DNA of 64,000 bases, from positions 744,001-808,000 of the forward strand of contig OZ244812.1 in assembly GCA_965220205.1 (NCBI GenBank), in the 5' to 3' direction. This DNA is from G965220205 sp965220205. GTDB taxonomy: Bacteria > Chloroflexota > Dehalococcoidia > Lucifugimonadales > Australimonadaceae. This document shows positions 41,694 through 50,010 of this stretch, piece after piece; within the stretch, counting starts at the first letter, position 1; the number at the start of each line of letters is the position of its first letter. Made by a program: the position numbers and the translations under genes. The notes beneath the pieces were generated by a model that worked only from the letters and a program-made list of their open reading frames with translations, had not been told where the DNA came from and did not search any database.

Positions 41694-42617
41694 ATGCAGG
41701 CACCCCGCGGCGGCGAGGCCGAGATCGTCTTCATCGTCGGCCCCACCGCGTCCGGCAAGACGGAGGCTGCGGTCGCCCTCGCGACGGCGCTTCCCGGCGC
41801 CGAAATCGTCAACTGCGACAGTCGTCAGGTCTATCGCGGCATGAGCATCGGCACGGCCAAGCCGACCGCCGCGCAACGGGCCGCCGTCCCCCATCACGTC
41901 ATCGACGTGGTCGAGCCGGACGACCCGTTCAGCCTGGCCGCCTACCTATCGCTGGCGCGCTCGGCCATCGCCGATATCCTGGCCAGGGGAGGGCGTCCGG
42001 TCGTCGTCGGGGGAACCGGGCAGTACGCATGGGGGCTCGCCGAGGGTTGGGAAGCTCCGGCAGTGCCGCCACAACCCGAGGCGCGCGAACGATTGCGGCG
42101 CGAGGCGGAGTCGGGGGGCGCAGCCGCGCTCCACGAGCGGCTCGCCGGACTCGACCCGGAGGCCGCCCGTTTCATCCATCCCCACAACGTGCGGCGCGTG
42201 ATCCGGGCGCTCGAGGTGATCGAGGTCACAGGCCGCAGCTTCTCGCCGCAGCGGACCAAGAGCGCGCCGGCCGTCGCGGCGCGGATGCTCGGACTGGCGA
42301 CTGCGCGCGGCGACCTCCACCGGCGTATCGACGAACGCATCGAGCGCATGCTCGACGAGGGTTGGCTCGACGAGGTGCGTGAACTCCTACACGCGGGCTA
42401 CGGGCCGGAGCTGCCGTCCTTCTCGAGCGCCGGATACCGCGACCTCGCGGCCCATCTGCGGGGCGAGGCGACGCTCGAAGCAGCCATCGAGGGCGTACGC
42501 GCTGCGACGCGACGCCTGGCAAAGGCGCAGGCGGCGTGGTTCCGCCGCTCCGACCAGCGCATCTCCTGGGCGGCGGACGCCGGGGCGCTCGTGACGATGG
42601 CCGCGGGCGCCACTTGA
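41694..42617 (+). CDS. miaA: tRNA dimethylallyltransferase
   Basis: A 307-residue enzyme prenylating A37 of tRNAs reading UNN codons. The P-loop is VGPTASGKTEAAV, followed by INCDSRQVYRGMSIGTAKP-like sequence (VNCDSRQVYRGM), VVVGGTGQYAWGL and RAATRRLAKAQAAWFRR. ATG at 41694 is the first start after tpiA; the longer frame from 41055 lies within tpiA. Length and motifs are standard. Confidence 0.9.
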   Translation: MQAPRGGEAEIVFIVGPTASGKTEAAVALATALPGAEIVNCDSRQVYRGMSIGTAKPTAAQRAAVPHHVIDVVEPDDPFSLAAYLSLARSAIADILARGGRPVVVGGTGQYAWGLAEGWEAPAVPPQPEARERLRREAESGGAAALHERLAGLDPEAARFIHPHNVRRVIRALEVIEVTGRSFSPQRTKSAPAVAARMLGLATARGDLHRRIDERIERMLDEGWLDEVRELLHAGYGPELPSFSSAGYRDLAAHLRGEATLEAAIEGVRAATRRLAKAQAAWFRRSDQRISWAADAGALVTMAAGAT

Positions 42618-42673
42618 CGCCCAGCGGGCGCTCATGCACCCTTGCGGGCAGAATCTCGTGGTGGCAGGTGAGC

Positions 42674-43348
42674 ATGGCAGGCACGATTGCGAAGGACGAC
42701 GTTATCGTCCAAGCGTACGCAAAGCTCGGCACGACTCCCGTGAGCGACGCGCTCGACCGGCTCGGGCTGGGCGGGCAGGTGTTCGGCATCAAGCCCGTCG
42801 ACCGGGACTTCACTCTGTGCGGACGCGCGTACACGGTGCGGAACGAGCCGATGACGGCGGGACACAAAGGCGAGAGCGTCGGCGACTACATCGACGACAT
42901 ACCGGAGGGCGGCATCGTCGTAATCGATAATGGCGGGCTGCTGGACCGCACGGTGTGGGGAGACATTCTCACCATCATGGCGGACCGCAACAATCTAGGC
43001 GGCACTGTGATTCACGGCGTCTGCCGCGATTCGAACCGCGCGTTGGGGCTCGGCTACCCGATCTTCTCGCGCGGCACGTACATGCGCACGGGGAAGGACC
43101 GCGTGCGCGCGGACGCCTACAACGAGCCGGTGTCGCTGGGCGAGATCCGCGTCGTCCCCGGCGACCTGCTGCTCGGCGACGGCGACGGGATTGTGGTTAT
43201 CGCCAAGGAGCACGAGGAGGCGGTGTTGCAGGCGGCCCAAGAGATCGACGAGGCGGAGGAGCGCATCCGCAGCGAAATCCTCAAGGGAGGCCGTCTGGAC
43301 GCAGCCCGCGAGAAGTTCAAGTACCACTCCTTGCAGTCCAGGGTTTAG
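42674..43348 (+). CDS. ligK: RraA-like 4-hydroxy-4-methyl-2-oxoglutarate / CHA aldolase
   Basis: A 224-residue protein of the RraA-like class II pyruvate aldolase family. It shows PVSDALDRLGLGG, a central GDILTIMADRNNLGGTVIHG, and the metal/substrate motif GVCRDSNRALGLGYPIFSRG with R and D as in LigK/ProA aldolases. Such enzymes split 4-carboxy-4-hydroxy-2-oxoadipate into pyruvate and oxaloacetate, the last step of 4,5-cleavage. The next two genes (tautomerase, PDC hydrolase) belong to the same pathway, which supports the call over an RNase-inhibitor role. The C-terminal helix (EEAVLQAAQEIDEAEERIRS) is typical. Confidence 0.8.
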   Translation: MAGTIAKDDVIVQAYAKLGTTPVSDALDRLGLGGQVFGIKPVDRDFTLCGRAYTVRNEPMTAGHKGESVGDYIDDIPEGGIVVIDNGGLLDRTVWGDILTIMADRNNLGGTVIHGVCRDSNRALGLGYPIFSRGTYMRTGKDRVRADAYNEPVSLGEIRVVPGDLLLGDGDGIVVIAKEHEEAVLQAAQEIDEAEERIRSEILKGGRLDAAREKFKYHSLQSRV

Positions 43349-43381
43349 GGCCTGTTACCGCCAGCCCTTCGAGGAGGCATC

Positions 43382-44497
43382 ATGCAGACCAAAATCCCAT
43401 GTGTTCTGATGCGCGGCGGCACGTCCAAGGGGCCGTACTTCCTAGCCTCGGACCTGCCCGCTGACCCGGCCCTGCGAGACCGTGTCCTGCTCGCGGCGAT
43501 GGGCTCGCCTGACGTCCGTCAGATCAACGGCGTCGGCGGCGCGGACCCGCTGACGAGCAAGGTGGCGATTGTCGGCCCGCCAACGCGCGCCGACTGCGAC
43601 GTCGACTACCTCTTCGCGCAGGTCGTCGTCGACGAGGCGACGGTGGACGTTTCGCCCAACTGCGGCAACATGCTCGCGGGCATCGGGCCTTTCGCCATCG
43701 AGCACGGGATGGTCCCGGCCCAGGAGGGCGAGACCGTTGTGCGCATCCACATGGTCAACTCCGGCGACCGAGCGATCGCCCGGGTCCAGACGCCGCAGGG
43801 CGAGGTCGAGTACGAGGGGGCCGCGCGCATCGACGGCGTGCCCGGCACAGCCGCGCCTATCCTTATCGACGTCGAGGATACCGCCGGGTCCTTTTGCGGC
43901 GCGCTGCTGCCGACGGGCAACCCTACGGACGTGATTGACGGCATCGCCTGCACCCTCATGGACAACGGCATGCCCGTGGTCGCGATGCAGGCCGCGGACC
44001 TCGGGCGCACCGGCTACGAGACACGGGACGAGCTCAACGCGGACGAGGAGCTCAAGCAGCGCATCGAGTCGATAAGGCTCCAAGCCGGACATCTGATGAA
44101 CCTCGGCGACGTGACAGACAACGTCGTCCCCAAGATGTTCCTGCTCGCGCCCCCGAAAGCGGGAGGCTCCATCTCGACGCGCTCCTTCATTCCGAAAGTG
44201 GCGCACGCGAACATCGGCGTGCTGGCCGCCGTGACCGTGGCGACGGCGTGCGTCACGCCGGCCACGACCGCCTACGGAATCGCGCAGACCCCCGAGGGCG
44301 CGCGCAAACTCCTGCTGCTCGAACACCCCACAGGCGACTTCCCCGTGGAGATTGAGACGTCGGGGACCACGGACGACCCGAAGATTGAACGGGCCGCGCT
44401 CTTGCGGACCGCTCGACCGCTGTTCGAGGGCAAGCTGTTGGTGCCGGCCTCCGTATGGGACGGCGCGGCCCAGGTGCTCGAAGCGTCGACCGCCTGA
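43382..44497 (+). CDS. galD: PrpF-family 4-oxalomesaconate tautomerase
   Basis: A 371-residue PrpF/DapF-fold isomerase. It begins with the family signature VLMRGGTSKGPYFLASDLP and contains INGVGGADPLTSKVAIV and VSPNCGNMLAGIGPFAIEHG; the cysteine of PNCGN is the expected catalytic residue. GalD/LigU isomerises 4-oxalomesaconate in the gallate/protocatechuate 4,5-cleavage route. Neighbouring ligK-like and ligI-like genes favour this over the methylaconitate isomerase PrpF. GAGGAGG lies close to the ATG. Confidence 0.8.
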   Translation: MQTKIPCVLMRGGTSKGPYFLASDLPADPALRDRVLLAAMGSPDVRQINGVGGADPLTSKVAIVGPPTRADCDVDYLFAQVVVDEATVDVSPNCGNMLAGIGPFAIEHGMVPAQEGETVVRIHMVNSGDRAIARVQTPQGEVEYEGAARIDGVPGTAAPILIDVEDTAGSFCGALLPTGNPTDVIDGIACTLMDNGMPVVAMQAADLGRTGYETRDELNADEELKQRIESIRLQAGHLMNLGDVTDNVVPKMFLLAPPKAGGSISTRSFIPKVAHANIGVLAAVTVATACVTPATTAYGIAQTPEGARKLLLLEHPTGDFPVEIETSGTTDDPKIERAALLRTARPLFEGKLLVPASVWDGAAQVLEASTA

Positions 44498-44546
44498 TCA
44501 GGACACGGTCGAACAGCGCCAATCGAACAGGGATGAACGAGTGAGC

Positions 44547-45428
44547 ATGGTTGCGCCAACGATTCCAGGCCCGGACCCCAACCCGATTACGCCCACGCTG
44601 AAGTTGCCCGCCAACGCGTGCGACGCGCATTGCCACATCTTCGGCCCCGGCGACCGCTTCCCGTACCATCCGGACCGCGCCTATACGCCGCCCGACGCGC
44701 CCAAGGAGCGTCTGAAGGCGCTGCACGACCACTTGGGCATCGAGCGCGCCGTCATCGTCCACGCGAGTTGCCACGGTCCGTACATGGACGCGACGTTGGA
44801 CGCCATCGCCGCATCGGGCGGCAGGCGCCGCGGCACCTCTATCGTCGACCCCGACATCACGGACGCGGAGCTGCAACGGCTCCACGACGGCGGCATCCGC
44901 GCGGTGCGGTTCAACTTCGTCAAGCACCTGGAAAGCGTCCCGGCGCCTGCCGTGGTCTCCCGCATGGCGGACCGGGTCCGCCCCATGGGCTGGCATCTCG
45001 TCGTGCACCTCGACGCCGTCGACATCGTCGAACTCTCGCCGCTGCTGCTGAGCCTGCCCGTGCCGTTCGTGATTGACCACATGGCGCGGGTAAAGTCGTC
45101 CGACGGCCTGGACCAGCAGCCGTTCCAGACGCTGCTAGACCTGATGCGCGACGACCGGGCATGGGTCAAGATCTGCGGGGGCGAGCGGATCTCCGCCGAC
45201 GGCCCGCCGTTTCACGACGCCGTGCCCTTCGCCCAAGCACTCATCGCGGCGGCGCCGGACCGCGTACTGTGGGGCACCGACTGGCCGCACCCAAACGTCC
45301 GCAACATGCCCAACGACGGCGCGTTGGTCGACCTGCTTGGGCTCTACGCCGAGGACGAGGGGGTCCGAGCCAGGATTCTCGTCGACAACCCCGACCGGCT
45401 CTACTTCTCCGACGCCACGGTCGCCTGA
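44547..45428 (+). CDS. ligI: 2-pyrone-4,6-dicarboxylate hydrolase
   Basis: A 293-residue amidohydrolase-fold protein of the LigI type. The first metal/substrate motif is ACDAHCHIFGPGDRFPY near residue 27, with VIVHASCHG, FNFVKHLE, PFVIDHMAR and the late GTDWPHPN aspartate motif. LigI opens the PDC lactone to 4-oxalomesaconate, which feeds the preceding two gene products. ATG 44547 or GTG 44541 could be the start. The gene ends the three-gene lig-type cluster and converges on fic. Confidence 0.85.
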   Translation: MVAPTIPGPDPNPITPTLKLPANACDAHCHIFGPGDRFPYHPDRAYTPPDAPKERLKALHDHLGIERAVIVHASCHGPYMDATLDAIAASGGRRRGTSIVDPDITDAELQRLHDGGIRAVRFNFVKHLESVPAPAVVSRMADRVRPMGWHLVVHLDAVDIVELSPLLLSLPVPFVIDHMARVKSSDGLDQQPFQTLLDLMRDDRAWVKICGGERISADGPPFHDAVPFAQALIAAAPDRVLWGTDWPHPNVRNMPNDGALVDLLGLYAEDEGVRARILVDNPDRLYFSDATVA

Positions 45429-45459
45429 CCGCGGCGGGATTCCCGTGCAGCGCCGACCC

Positions 45460-46689
45460 TCAGCGCCGGCGGCCGAGCAGCCGCGACAGCTCCGCCATGG
45501 CCGGATGGTTGGCGGATACGGCGGATGGCATCTGTTCGTATCGTTTCAGCAACTCCGACTCCGAGAACTGCTGCGGCCAGTCGAGGTTGACGGCGATCTG
45601 GTCGCCGTTCAATGCGACCGCGGACACGTCTAGCAGTCCAACCAAGTCCCGCACCATCGCGCGGTCGGGGAACCGGAGGTCTCGATAGTGTGCGGCGATC
45701 TGCCTCATCAGGCCGCTCAGACTGACCGGACCACCATCGAGCAAGACATGGAGGACCTGCAGTTGCCGTTCCGCCAGCACGCGGCGGCGAGGGCTGCGCA
45801 GCCGTCCGAACAGCGACTGGGCGAACTCGCGGTAGAGCGTCCGCTTGTTCTGCTTGACGATATCGTCGGCGATGGCGTTGCACCTCTCCGCGACCGCCGG
45901 CAGAGCGAACGTCAGGAACGGCGTGAGGTCGTGTCCGCTCTCGCGGGACTCGTACAGCGCCGCTAGGTACTCGTCCTTGTGCTCGTAGTAGTAGTTGGAC
46001 AGGCTGACCATGACCATGTCGTTGACGCCGGCCCTCCGCAGCATGAACGCCTCGAGCGCGCGGGCCGTCCGCCCATTGCCGTCGTCGAACGGGTGCATCG
46101 CGCCGACATGGTAGTGGGCAGCCATCGCCTGGATGATGCGGTCGTGCCCACGGAACTCTCCGGCAATCGCTTCGACGAGAGCGCCGAAGGCGGCTCGGCA
46201 GTCGTCGCCGCCTTCAACGCCGCGGCAGCGGGGCATTCCAAAGGTGACGTTCGATCCGGCGGAACGCGTCGCGCCGGGTTCGCAGTGGTCATCGTCGCAG
46301 CCGGTGACGATGCGCCGGTGGATGCCGAGGACCAGCTCTGCGGCCACCGGCCGGTTGGCCGGCAGCGACCGTATCCAGCGGTAGGCGGCGTTCGCGGCTC
46401 GCAATTGCCGTTGCGAGTGGGTCAGTCCTGCGCCCACGGGAATGTCGGGAGCGAGGGCCTCGTCCTGCTCGCGTTGGGTGAACTCGGCGCCCTCGATGCG
46501 CGAGGTGCCGACAGCCTCCAGCCGCAGCTGCTCCTCGTGGGCCTGCTCGATCCACTGGGGGAGATACGGCATCCGGTTCAGGACGCCGGCGGCGGTCTTG
46601 GCCTCGATCAGCGGGCCGGCTACGGCCGTATGGTCGTAGCGCAACCACTGGCGGGGGACGATGTACCGATTGACGCCCGATGTAGTCAT
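45460..46689 (-). CDS. Fic-domain AMP-transferase with N-terminal inhibitory motif
   Basis: A 409-residue Fic protein. The N-terminus carries the inhibitory [ST]xxxE[GN] motif as TSRIEG (62-67), typical of class II Fic enzymes. The catalytic motif HPFDDGNGR is at 199-207. Four cysteines (131, 136, 155, 164) flank the segment before the core and might bind metal. Residues after about 310 (RVLAERQLQVLHVLLDGGPVSLSGLM) look like a winged helix. Fic proteins transfer AMP to target proteins; some act as toxins or regulators. The leader contains a chain of mini-ORFs (46686-46804). The gene stands alone. Confidence 0.85.
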   Translation of the reverse strand: MTTSGVNRYIVPRQWLRYDHTAVAGPLIEAKTAAGVLNRMPYLPQWIEQAHEEQLRLEAVGTSRIEGAEFTQREQDEALAPDIPVGAGLTHSQRQLRAANAAYRWIRSLPANRPVAAELVLGIHRRIVTGCDDDHCEPGATRSAGSNVTFGMPRCRGVEGGDDCRAAFGALVEAIAGEFRGHDRIIQAMAAHYHVGAMHPFDDGNGRTARALEAFMLRRAGVNDMVMVSLSNYYYEHKDEYLAALYESRESGHDLTPFLTFALPAVAERCNAIADDIVKQNKRTLYREFAQSLFGRLRSPRRRVLAERQLQVLHVLLDGGPVSLSGLMRQIAAHYRDLRFPDRAMVRDLVGLLDVSAVALNGDQIAVNLDWPQQFSESELLKRYEQMPSAVSANHPAMAELSRLLGRRR

Positions 46690-46804
46690 TTCCGGCTCAT
46701 TTCCGGCTCATTTCATTTTCATTTCGTTGTTCACTCCCACATGATACCGCTTTCCCTATCTCATTTCCATTTCATTCCAGCATTATTTCCGAGTCATTCT
46801 CCAT
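46686..46804 (-). promoter_or_regulatory. fic leader with chained four-codon ORFs
   Basis: Read on the minus strand, ATG 46722 encodes MKMK-stop, ATG 46711 encodes MSRK-stop, ATG 46700 encodes MSRK-stop, and each stop overlaps the next ATG as ATGA; the last overlaps the fic ATG at 46689. An 11-bp unit ATGAGCCGGAA is repeated twice. Further up, MENDSEIMLE-stop (46804), MKWK-stop (46775) and MR-stop (46764) are chained the same way, and MWE-stop (46742) spans GGGAG. The stretch is strikingly AT-rich for this genome. Confidence 0.5.
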
Positions 46805-46822
46805 CGGAGCAACATTCAAGCG

Positions 46823-48286
46823 ATGTCGTGGCTGCTCCGGCGTTCCACGGTTGACATCGGGCGCGGCGCCCGCGATGCTGCCCCGGTGACGAATCGCGGA
46901 CGGCCCACGAGGCCCGGTTGGCGCTTCCCGCCGGGGTTGCCAAGGTCTAGGTCGTGGCGGGCCATGCTCCTCACGCTCTGGGCTGCTTCACTCGTCCTAG
47001 GAACGTTCGGCCACGTCGGGGCTCAAGCGCCCCACGCCCTAGTGGTCGAACTCGACTCCATCATTCACCCCATCAGCCAACGGTTCCTCGAGCGCAGTAT
47101 CGAGAAGGCCGAGCGCGAAGGCGCGGCGGTCGTCGTCGTGGAGATCGATACGCCGGGCGGGCTGCTGACGTCCACGCGGAAGATCGTCATGTCCATCTTC
47201 GCGTCGCCCGTGCCCGTTGTCGTCTACGTCTCGCCGCCGGGCGCGCACGCCGCGTCGGCGGGAACATTCATCACCGCAGCCGGCCATGTGGCGGCGATGG
47301 CGCCGGGCACGAACATCGGCGCCGCGAGTCCCGTCAGCGGCGGCGGCGAGGAGATACCCGAAACACTCAAGGAGAAGGTCTTCCAGGACACCGCGGCGGA
47401 GATGCGCAGCATCGCGGAGCGCCGCGGCCGGCCGGTCGCGCCCCTAGAGGCCACGGTCCTCGAGGCCAAGGCGTTCACCGCGAGCGAGGCGCTCGAGCTT
47501 GGCCTCATCGATGTCGTTGCGGAGAACGTCCCTCTGCTCCTCGCGGCGATCGACGGGCTCGAAGTCGCTGTCGAGACGCCCGAGGGCGAGCGGCCGATGG
47601 TCCTACGCACGGCCGGCCTCGAGATACGCCGCGCGAGTCCCAACTTCTTCGAGGGCATCCTCTCGTTCATCGCCGATCCGAACGTTTCGTTCCTGCTGCT
47701 GTCGCTAGGCGGGCTTGGCCTATTCGTGGAGCTGCTCAACCCGGGGCTGATCTTCCCCGGCGTCTTCGGCGTGCTGGCGCTCGTGCTGGCGTTCGTCGCG
47801 CTCGACAACCTGCCGGCCTCGAGCGCGGGCATCGCCCTCATCCTGCTCGCGTTCGCGTTGGGAGTCGCCGAGGTCTACGTGTCCGGCTTCGGCGTGCTCG
47901 GTATTCTCGGAATCGTCAGCTTCGTACTCGGGGGCATTCTGCTGTTCGGGTTCTTCGGCACGCCGTCGCCGACATTCCCCGACGCCCGCGTGAGTCCGTG
48001 GGTCCTTGCCCCTGCGGCGGCTGCTATCGCCCTCGTGGCGGGCGGGCTCGGCTGGTCGATGATAGGATCGCGCCACGCGAAACCCGTGATCGACGTGGGG
48101 CCGCTGCCGCTCGTCGGCTTGGTCGGCGTAGTCAGGGCGACCCTCAACCCGGAGGGCACGATTCGCGTCCGCGGCGAGGAATGGACCGCGCACTCGGCCT
48201 CGGGCGAGCGCATCGAACGCGGAGCAAGGGTAATCGTCGTCACTGAGGATGGCGCCGTGTTGACCGTCGAACGCACCGCCGAATAG
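46823..48286 (+). CDS. NfeD-type membrane-bound ClpP-class serine protease
   Basis: A 487-residue full-length NfeD protein. After a basic N-terminus and signal/anchor helix (about 48-68) comes a ClpP-like protease domain with the catalytic Ser in PPGAHAASAGTFI (S145) and a lysine near 183-185. Then come about four membrane helices (290-410) and a C-terminal OB-fold NfeD domain (LVGLVGVVRATLNPEG). Such proteases act on SPFH proteins, one of which follows at once. The start is uncertain: ATG 46964 would begin directly at the signal peptide. Confidence 0.85.
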   Translation: MSWLLRRSTVDIGRGARDAAPVTNRGRPTRPGWRFPPGLPRSRSWRAMLLTLWAASLVLGTFGHVGAQAPHALVVELDSIIHPISQRFLERSIEKAEREGAAVVVVEIDTPGGLLTSTRKIVMSIFASPVPVVVYVSPPGAHAASAGTFITAAGHVAAMAPGTNIGAASPVSGGGEEIPETLKEKVFQDTAAEMRSIAERRGRPVAPLEATVLEAKAFTASEALELGLIDVVAENVPLLLAAIDGLEVAVETPEGERPMVLRTAGLEIRRASPNFFEGILSFIADPNVSFLLLSLGGLGLFVELLNPGLIFPGVFGVLALVLAFVALDNLPASSAGIALILLAFALGVAEVYVSGFGVLGILGIVSFVLGGILLFGFFGTPSPTFPDARVSPWVLAPAAAAIALVAGGLGWSMIGSRHAKPVIDVGPLPLVGLVGVVRATLNPEGTIRVRGEEWTAHSASGERIERGARVIVVTEDGAVLTVERTAE

Positions 48287-48347
48287 CCGGTGAGCGTCGA
48301 GCTCGCCGGACATGGCGCCGAGAACAGGCGCCGAGAAGGAGCGAAAC

Positions 48348-49223
48348 ATGGCCGGGATCCACATCATCAAGCAGTACCAGCGCATGGTGATCTTCACCTG
48401 GGGGAACTTCACGGGGGTTCGCGGATCGGGCATCCGCTGGCTCTGGCCCATCGTCAACAACGGCAGCGCGACCGTGGACCTGCGGGAGGTGCCCGTGGCT
48501 ATCCCGCGGCAGACCAGCATCACCCGCGACAACGCGCCCATCGACATCGACTTCTTCGTGTACATGCGCGTAATGGAGGACAGGCCCGAGCAGACGATTA
48601 TCGCGGTGAGCGACTTCCAGCGCGCCGCACAAGCCTTGGCGATGACGACGCTCCGCGCCGTCGTGGGCGAGATGGACCTAGACGACGTGCTGTCGAAGCG
48701 AGAACGGATCAACTCAGCCCTCCAAGCGAAGCTCGACGAGGTAACGGTCAACTGGGGCGTGAAGGTCACCCGCGTTGAGATCAAGGAGGTCGAGCCGCCG
48801 CACGATGTGCAGGACGCGATGAACCGTCAGCTCTCGGCCGAGCGCACGCGGCGCGCAGCGGTCACCGAGGCGGAGGGGATGCGCGACGCGGAAATCAACC
48901 GAGCGGAGGGCGAGCGCCGCTCGGCCATCCTCCGCGCCGAGGGTGCCAGGGAGGCGGCGATCCTAGAGGCGGAGGGTCAGCGGCAGGCCGCTATCCTGCG
49001 CGCCGAGGGTTTCGCTCTGGGCATGGAGCGGGTCAACGAGGTCGCCCGAGTTGCCGACACCCGGACGATGAGCCTCCAGTACTTTGAGACGCTCAGAGAA
49101 ATCGGGTCGAGCCAGTCCACGAAATTCGTCCTCCCGATGGAGTTCACGACGATGCTCCAACCCTTCCTCCAGCTGACGCAGCCGAGCGGAAACGACGGCA
49201 ACGAACAGCAGGACGCACCCTAA
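48348..49223 (+). CDS. SPFH/stomatin-like (band 7) protein
   Basis: A 291-residue stomatin homologue. Core motifs are RLWPIVNN-like (RWLWPIVNNGSATVDLRE), RDNAPIDIDFFVYMRV and TTLRAVVGEMDLDDVLSKRE, followed by a long Ala/Glu/Arg coiled coil with repeated RAEGxRxAAIL units (185-235). The hydrophobic N-terminal anchor common in the family is short or missing. It is the usual partner of NfeD, and the 61-bp spacing supports co-expression. ATG 48348 has AAGGAG 6 bp upstream. Confidence 0.9.
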   Translation: MAGIHIIKQYQRMVIFTWGNFTGVRGSGIRWLWPIVNNGSATVDLREVPVAIPRQTSITRDNAPIDIDFFVYMRVMEDRPEQTIIAVSDFQRAAQALAMTTLRAVVGEMDLDDVLSKRERINSALQAKLDEVTVNWGVKVTRVEIKEVEPPHDVQDAMNRQLSAERTRRAAVTEAEGMRDAEINRAEGERRSAILRAEGAREAAILEAEGQRQAAILRAEGFALGMERVNEVARVADTRTMSLQYFETLREIGSSQSTKFVLPMEFTTMLQPFLQLTQPSGNDGNEQQDAP

Positions 49224-49227
49224 GCCG

Positions 49228-49998
49228 GTGCGGGCGGCGCGGCAGGGCGGGGCGGGGATAGCGCGGCGAGCGCTCGCAGCGGCGGCGCTGACCGTCCTCC
49301 TCGCCGCGTGCGCCACGCCGACCCCCACCCCGGCGAAGCCGGCGGCAGAGGCGTTCCGCGACCGCGCCGCCGCTGCGCTGCGGCAGCTGTCGAGCGTTCA
49401 CTTCACCGTGTCGCATGAGGCGGGCGGCTCCGATTTGGGCGGCGGCCTGATACTGACCTCAGCGGAGGGGGACGCCGCGTTTCCGCTCCCGGATGGGACA
49501 ACCGGCGGAATGACGGACGGACCAAGAGAAGACCGGGCGCGGATCGCTGCGGCCGTCACACTGCCCGAGTTCGGCCTTGCCCTGGACATGACCATCGTGC
49601 AGATCGGGGAGCAGACGCACATGCGCGATCCCATCAGCCGCGTGTGGCGCATCGTTGACCAGGGAACGCTCCCCTTCGACTTCTCCGGCATGAGCGACAG
49701 CGTGGCGGACGCGCTCGCCGAGGCCACGGACCTGGCGCTCGAGGAGGGCGGTGAGCGGGACGGCGTCCCGACCTACCTGCTGACGGGGCTGGTCAGACCG
49801 GAGGCGTTTCGCGGGCTCGTGCCGGGAGCAATCGAAGGCGAGCCGCTCCGCGTCCAGGGGTTGATCGGCCGTGACGATGGGCTGTCCCGGAGCGTACGCC
49901 TCGCGGGCAAGCTCATTGAGGCCGACCCGCCCGAAATGGTGCGGACGCTCGAGCTCACGGGCTTTGACGAGGCAGTCAGCATCGAGCCGCCGGTTTAG
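49228..49998 (+). CDS. LppX/LprAFG-type lipoprotein
   Basis: A 256-residue lipoprotein with lipobox LLAACAT (Cys28) and a body resembling the mycobacterial LprG/LppX fold, a half-barrel that holds lipid tails. Segments such as ALRQLSSVHFTVSHEAGG, IGEQTHMRDPISRVWRIVD and GEPLRVQGLIGRDDG fit that family. GTG start lies 4 bp after the SPFH stop. The next gene, 12 bp on, is an MFS exporter, the same pairing as LprG-P55 (Rv1411c-Rv1410c) of mycobacteria. A role in lipid or envelope export is inferred from that. Confidence 0.75.
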   Translation: MRAARQGGAGIARRALAAAALTVLLAACATPTPTPAKPAAEAFRDRAAAALRQLSSVHFTVSHEAGGSDLGGGLILTSAEGDAAFPLPDGTTGGMTDGPREDRARIAAAVTLPEFGLALDMTIVQIGEQTHMRDPISRVWRIVDQGTLPFDFSGMSDSVADALAEATDLALEEGGERDGVPTYLLTGLVRPEAFRGLVPGAIEGEPLRVQGLIGRDDGLSRSVRLAGKLIEADPPEMVRTLELTGFDEAVSIEPPV

Positions 49999-50010
49999 AA
50001 TCGCCGGGCG

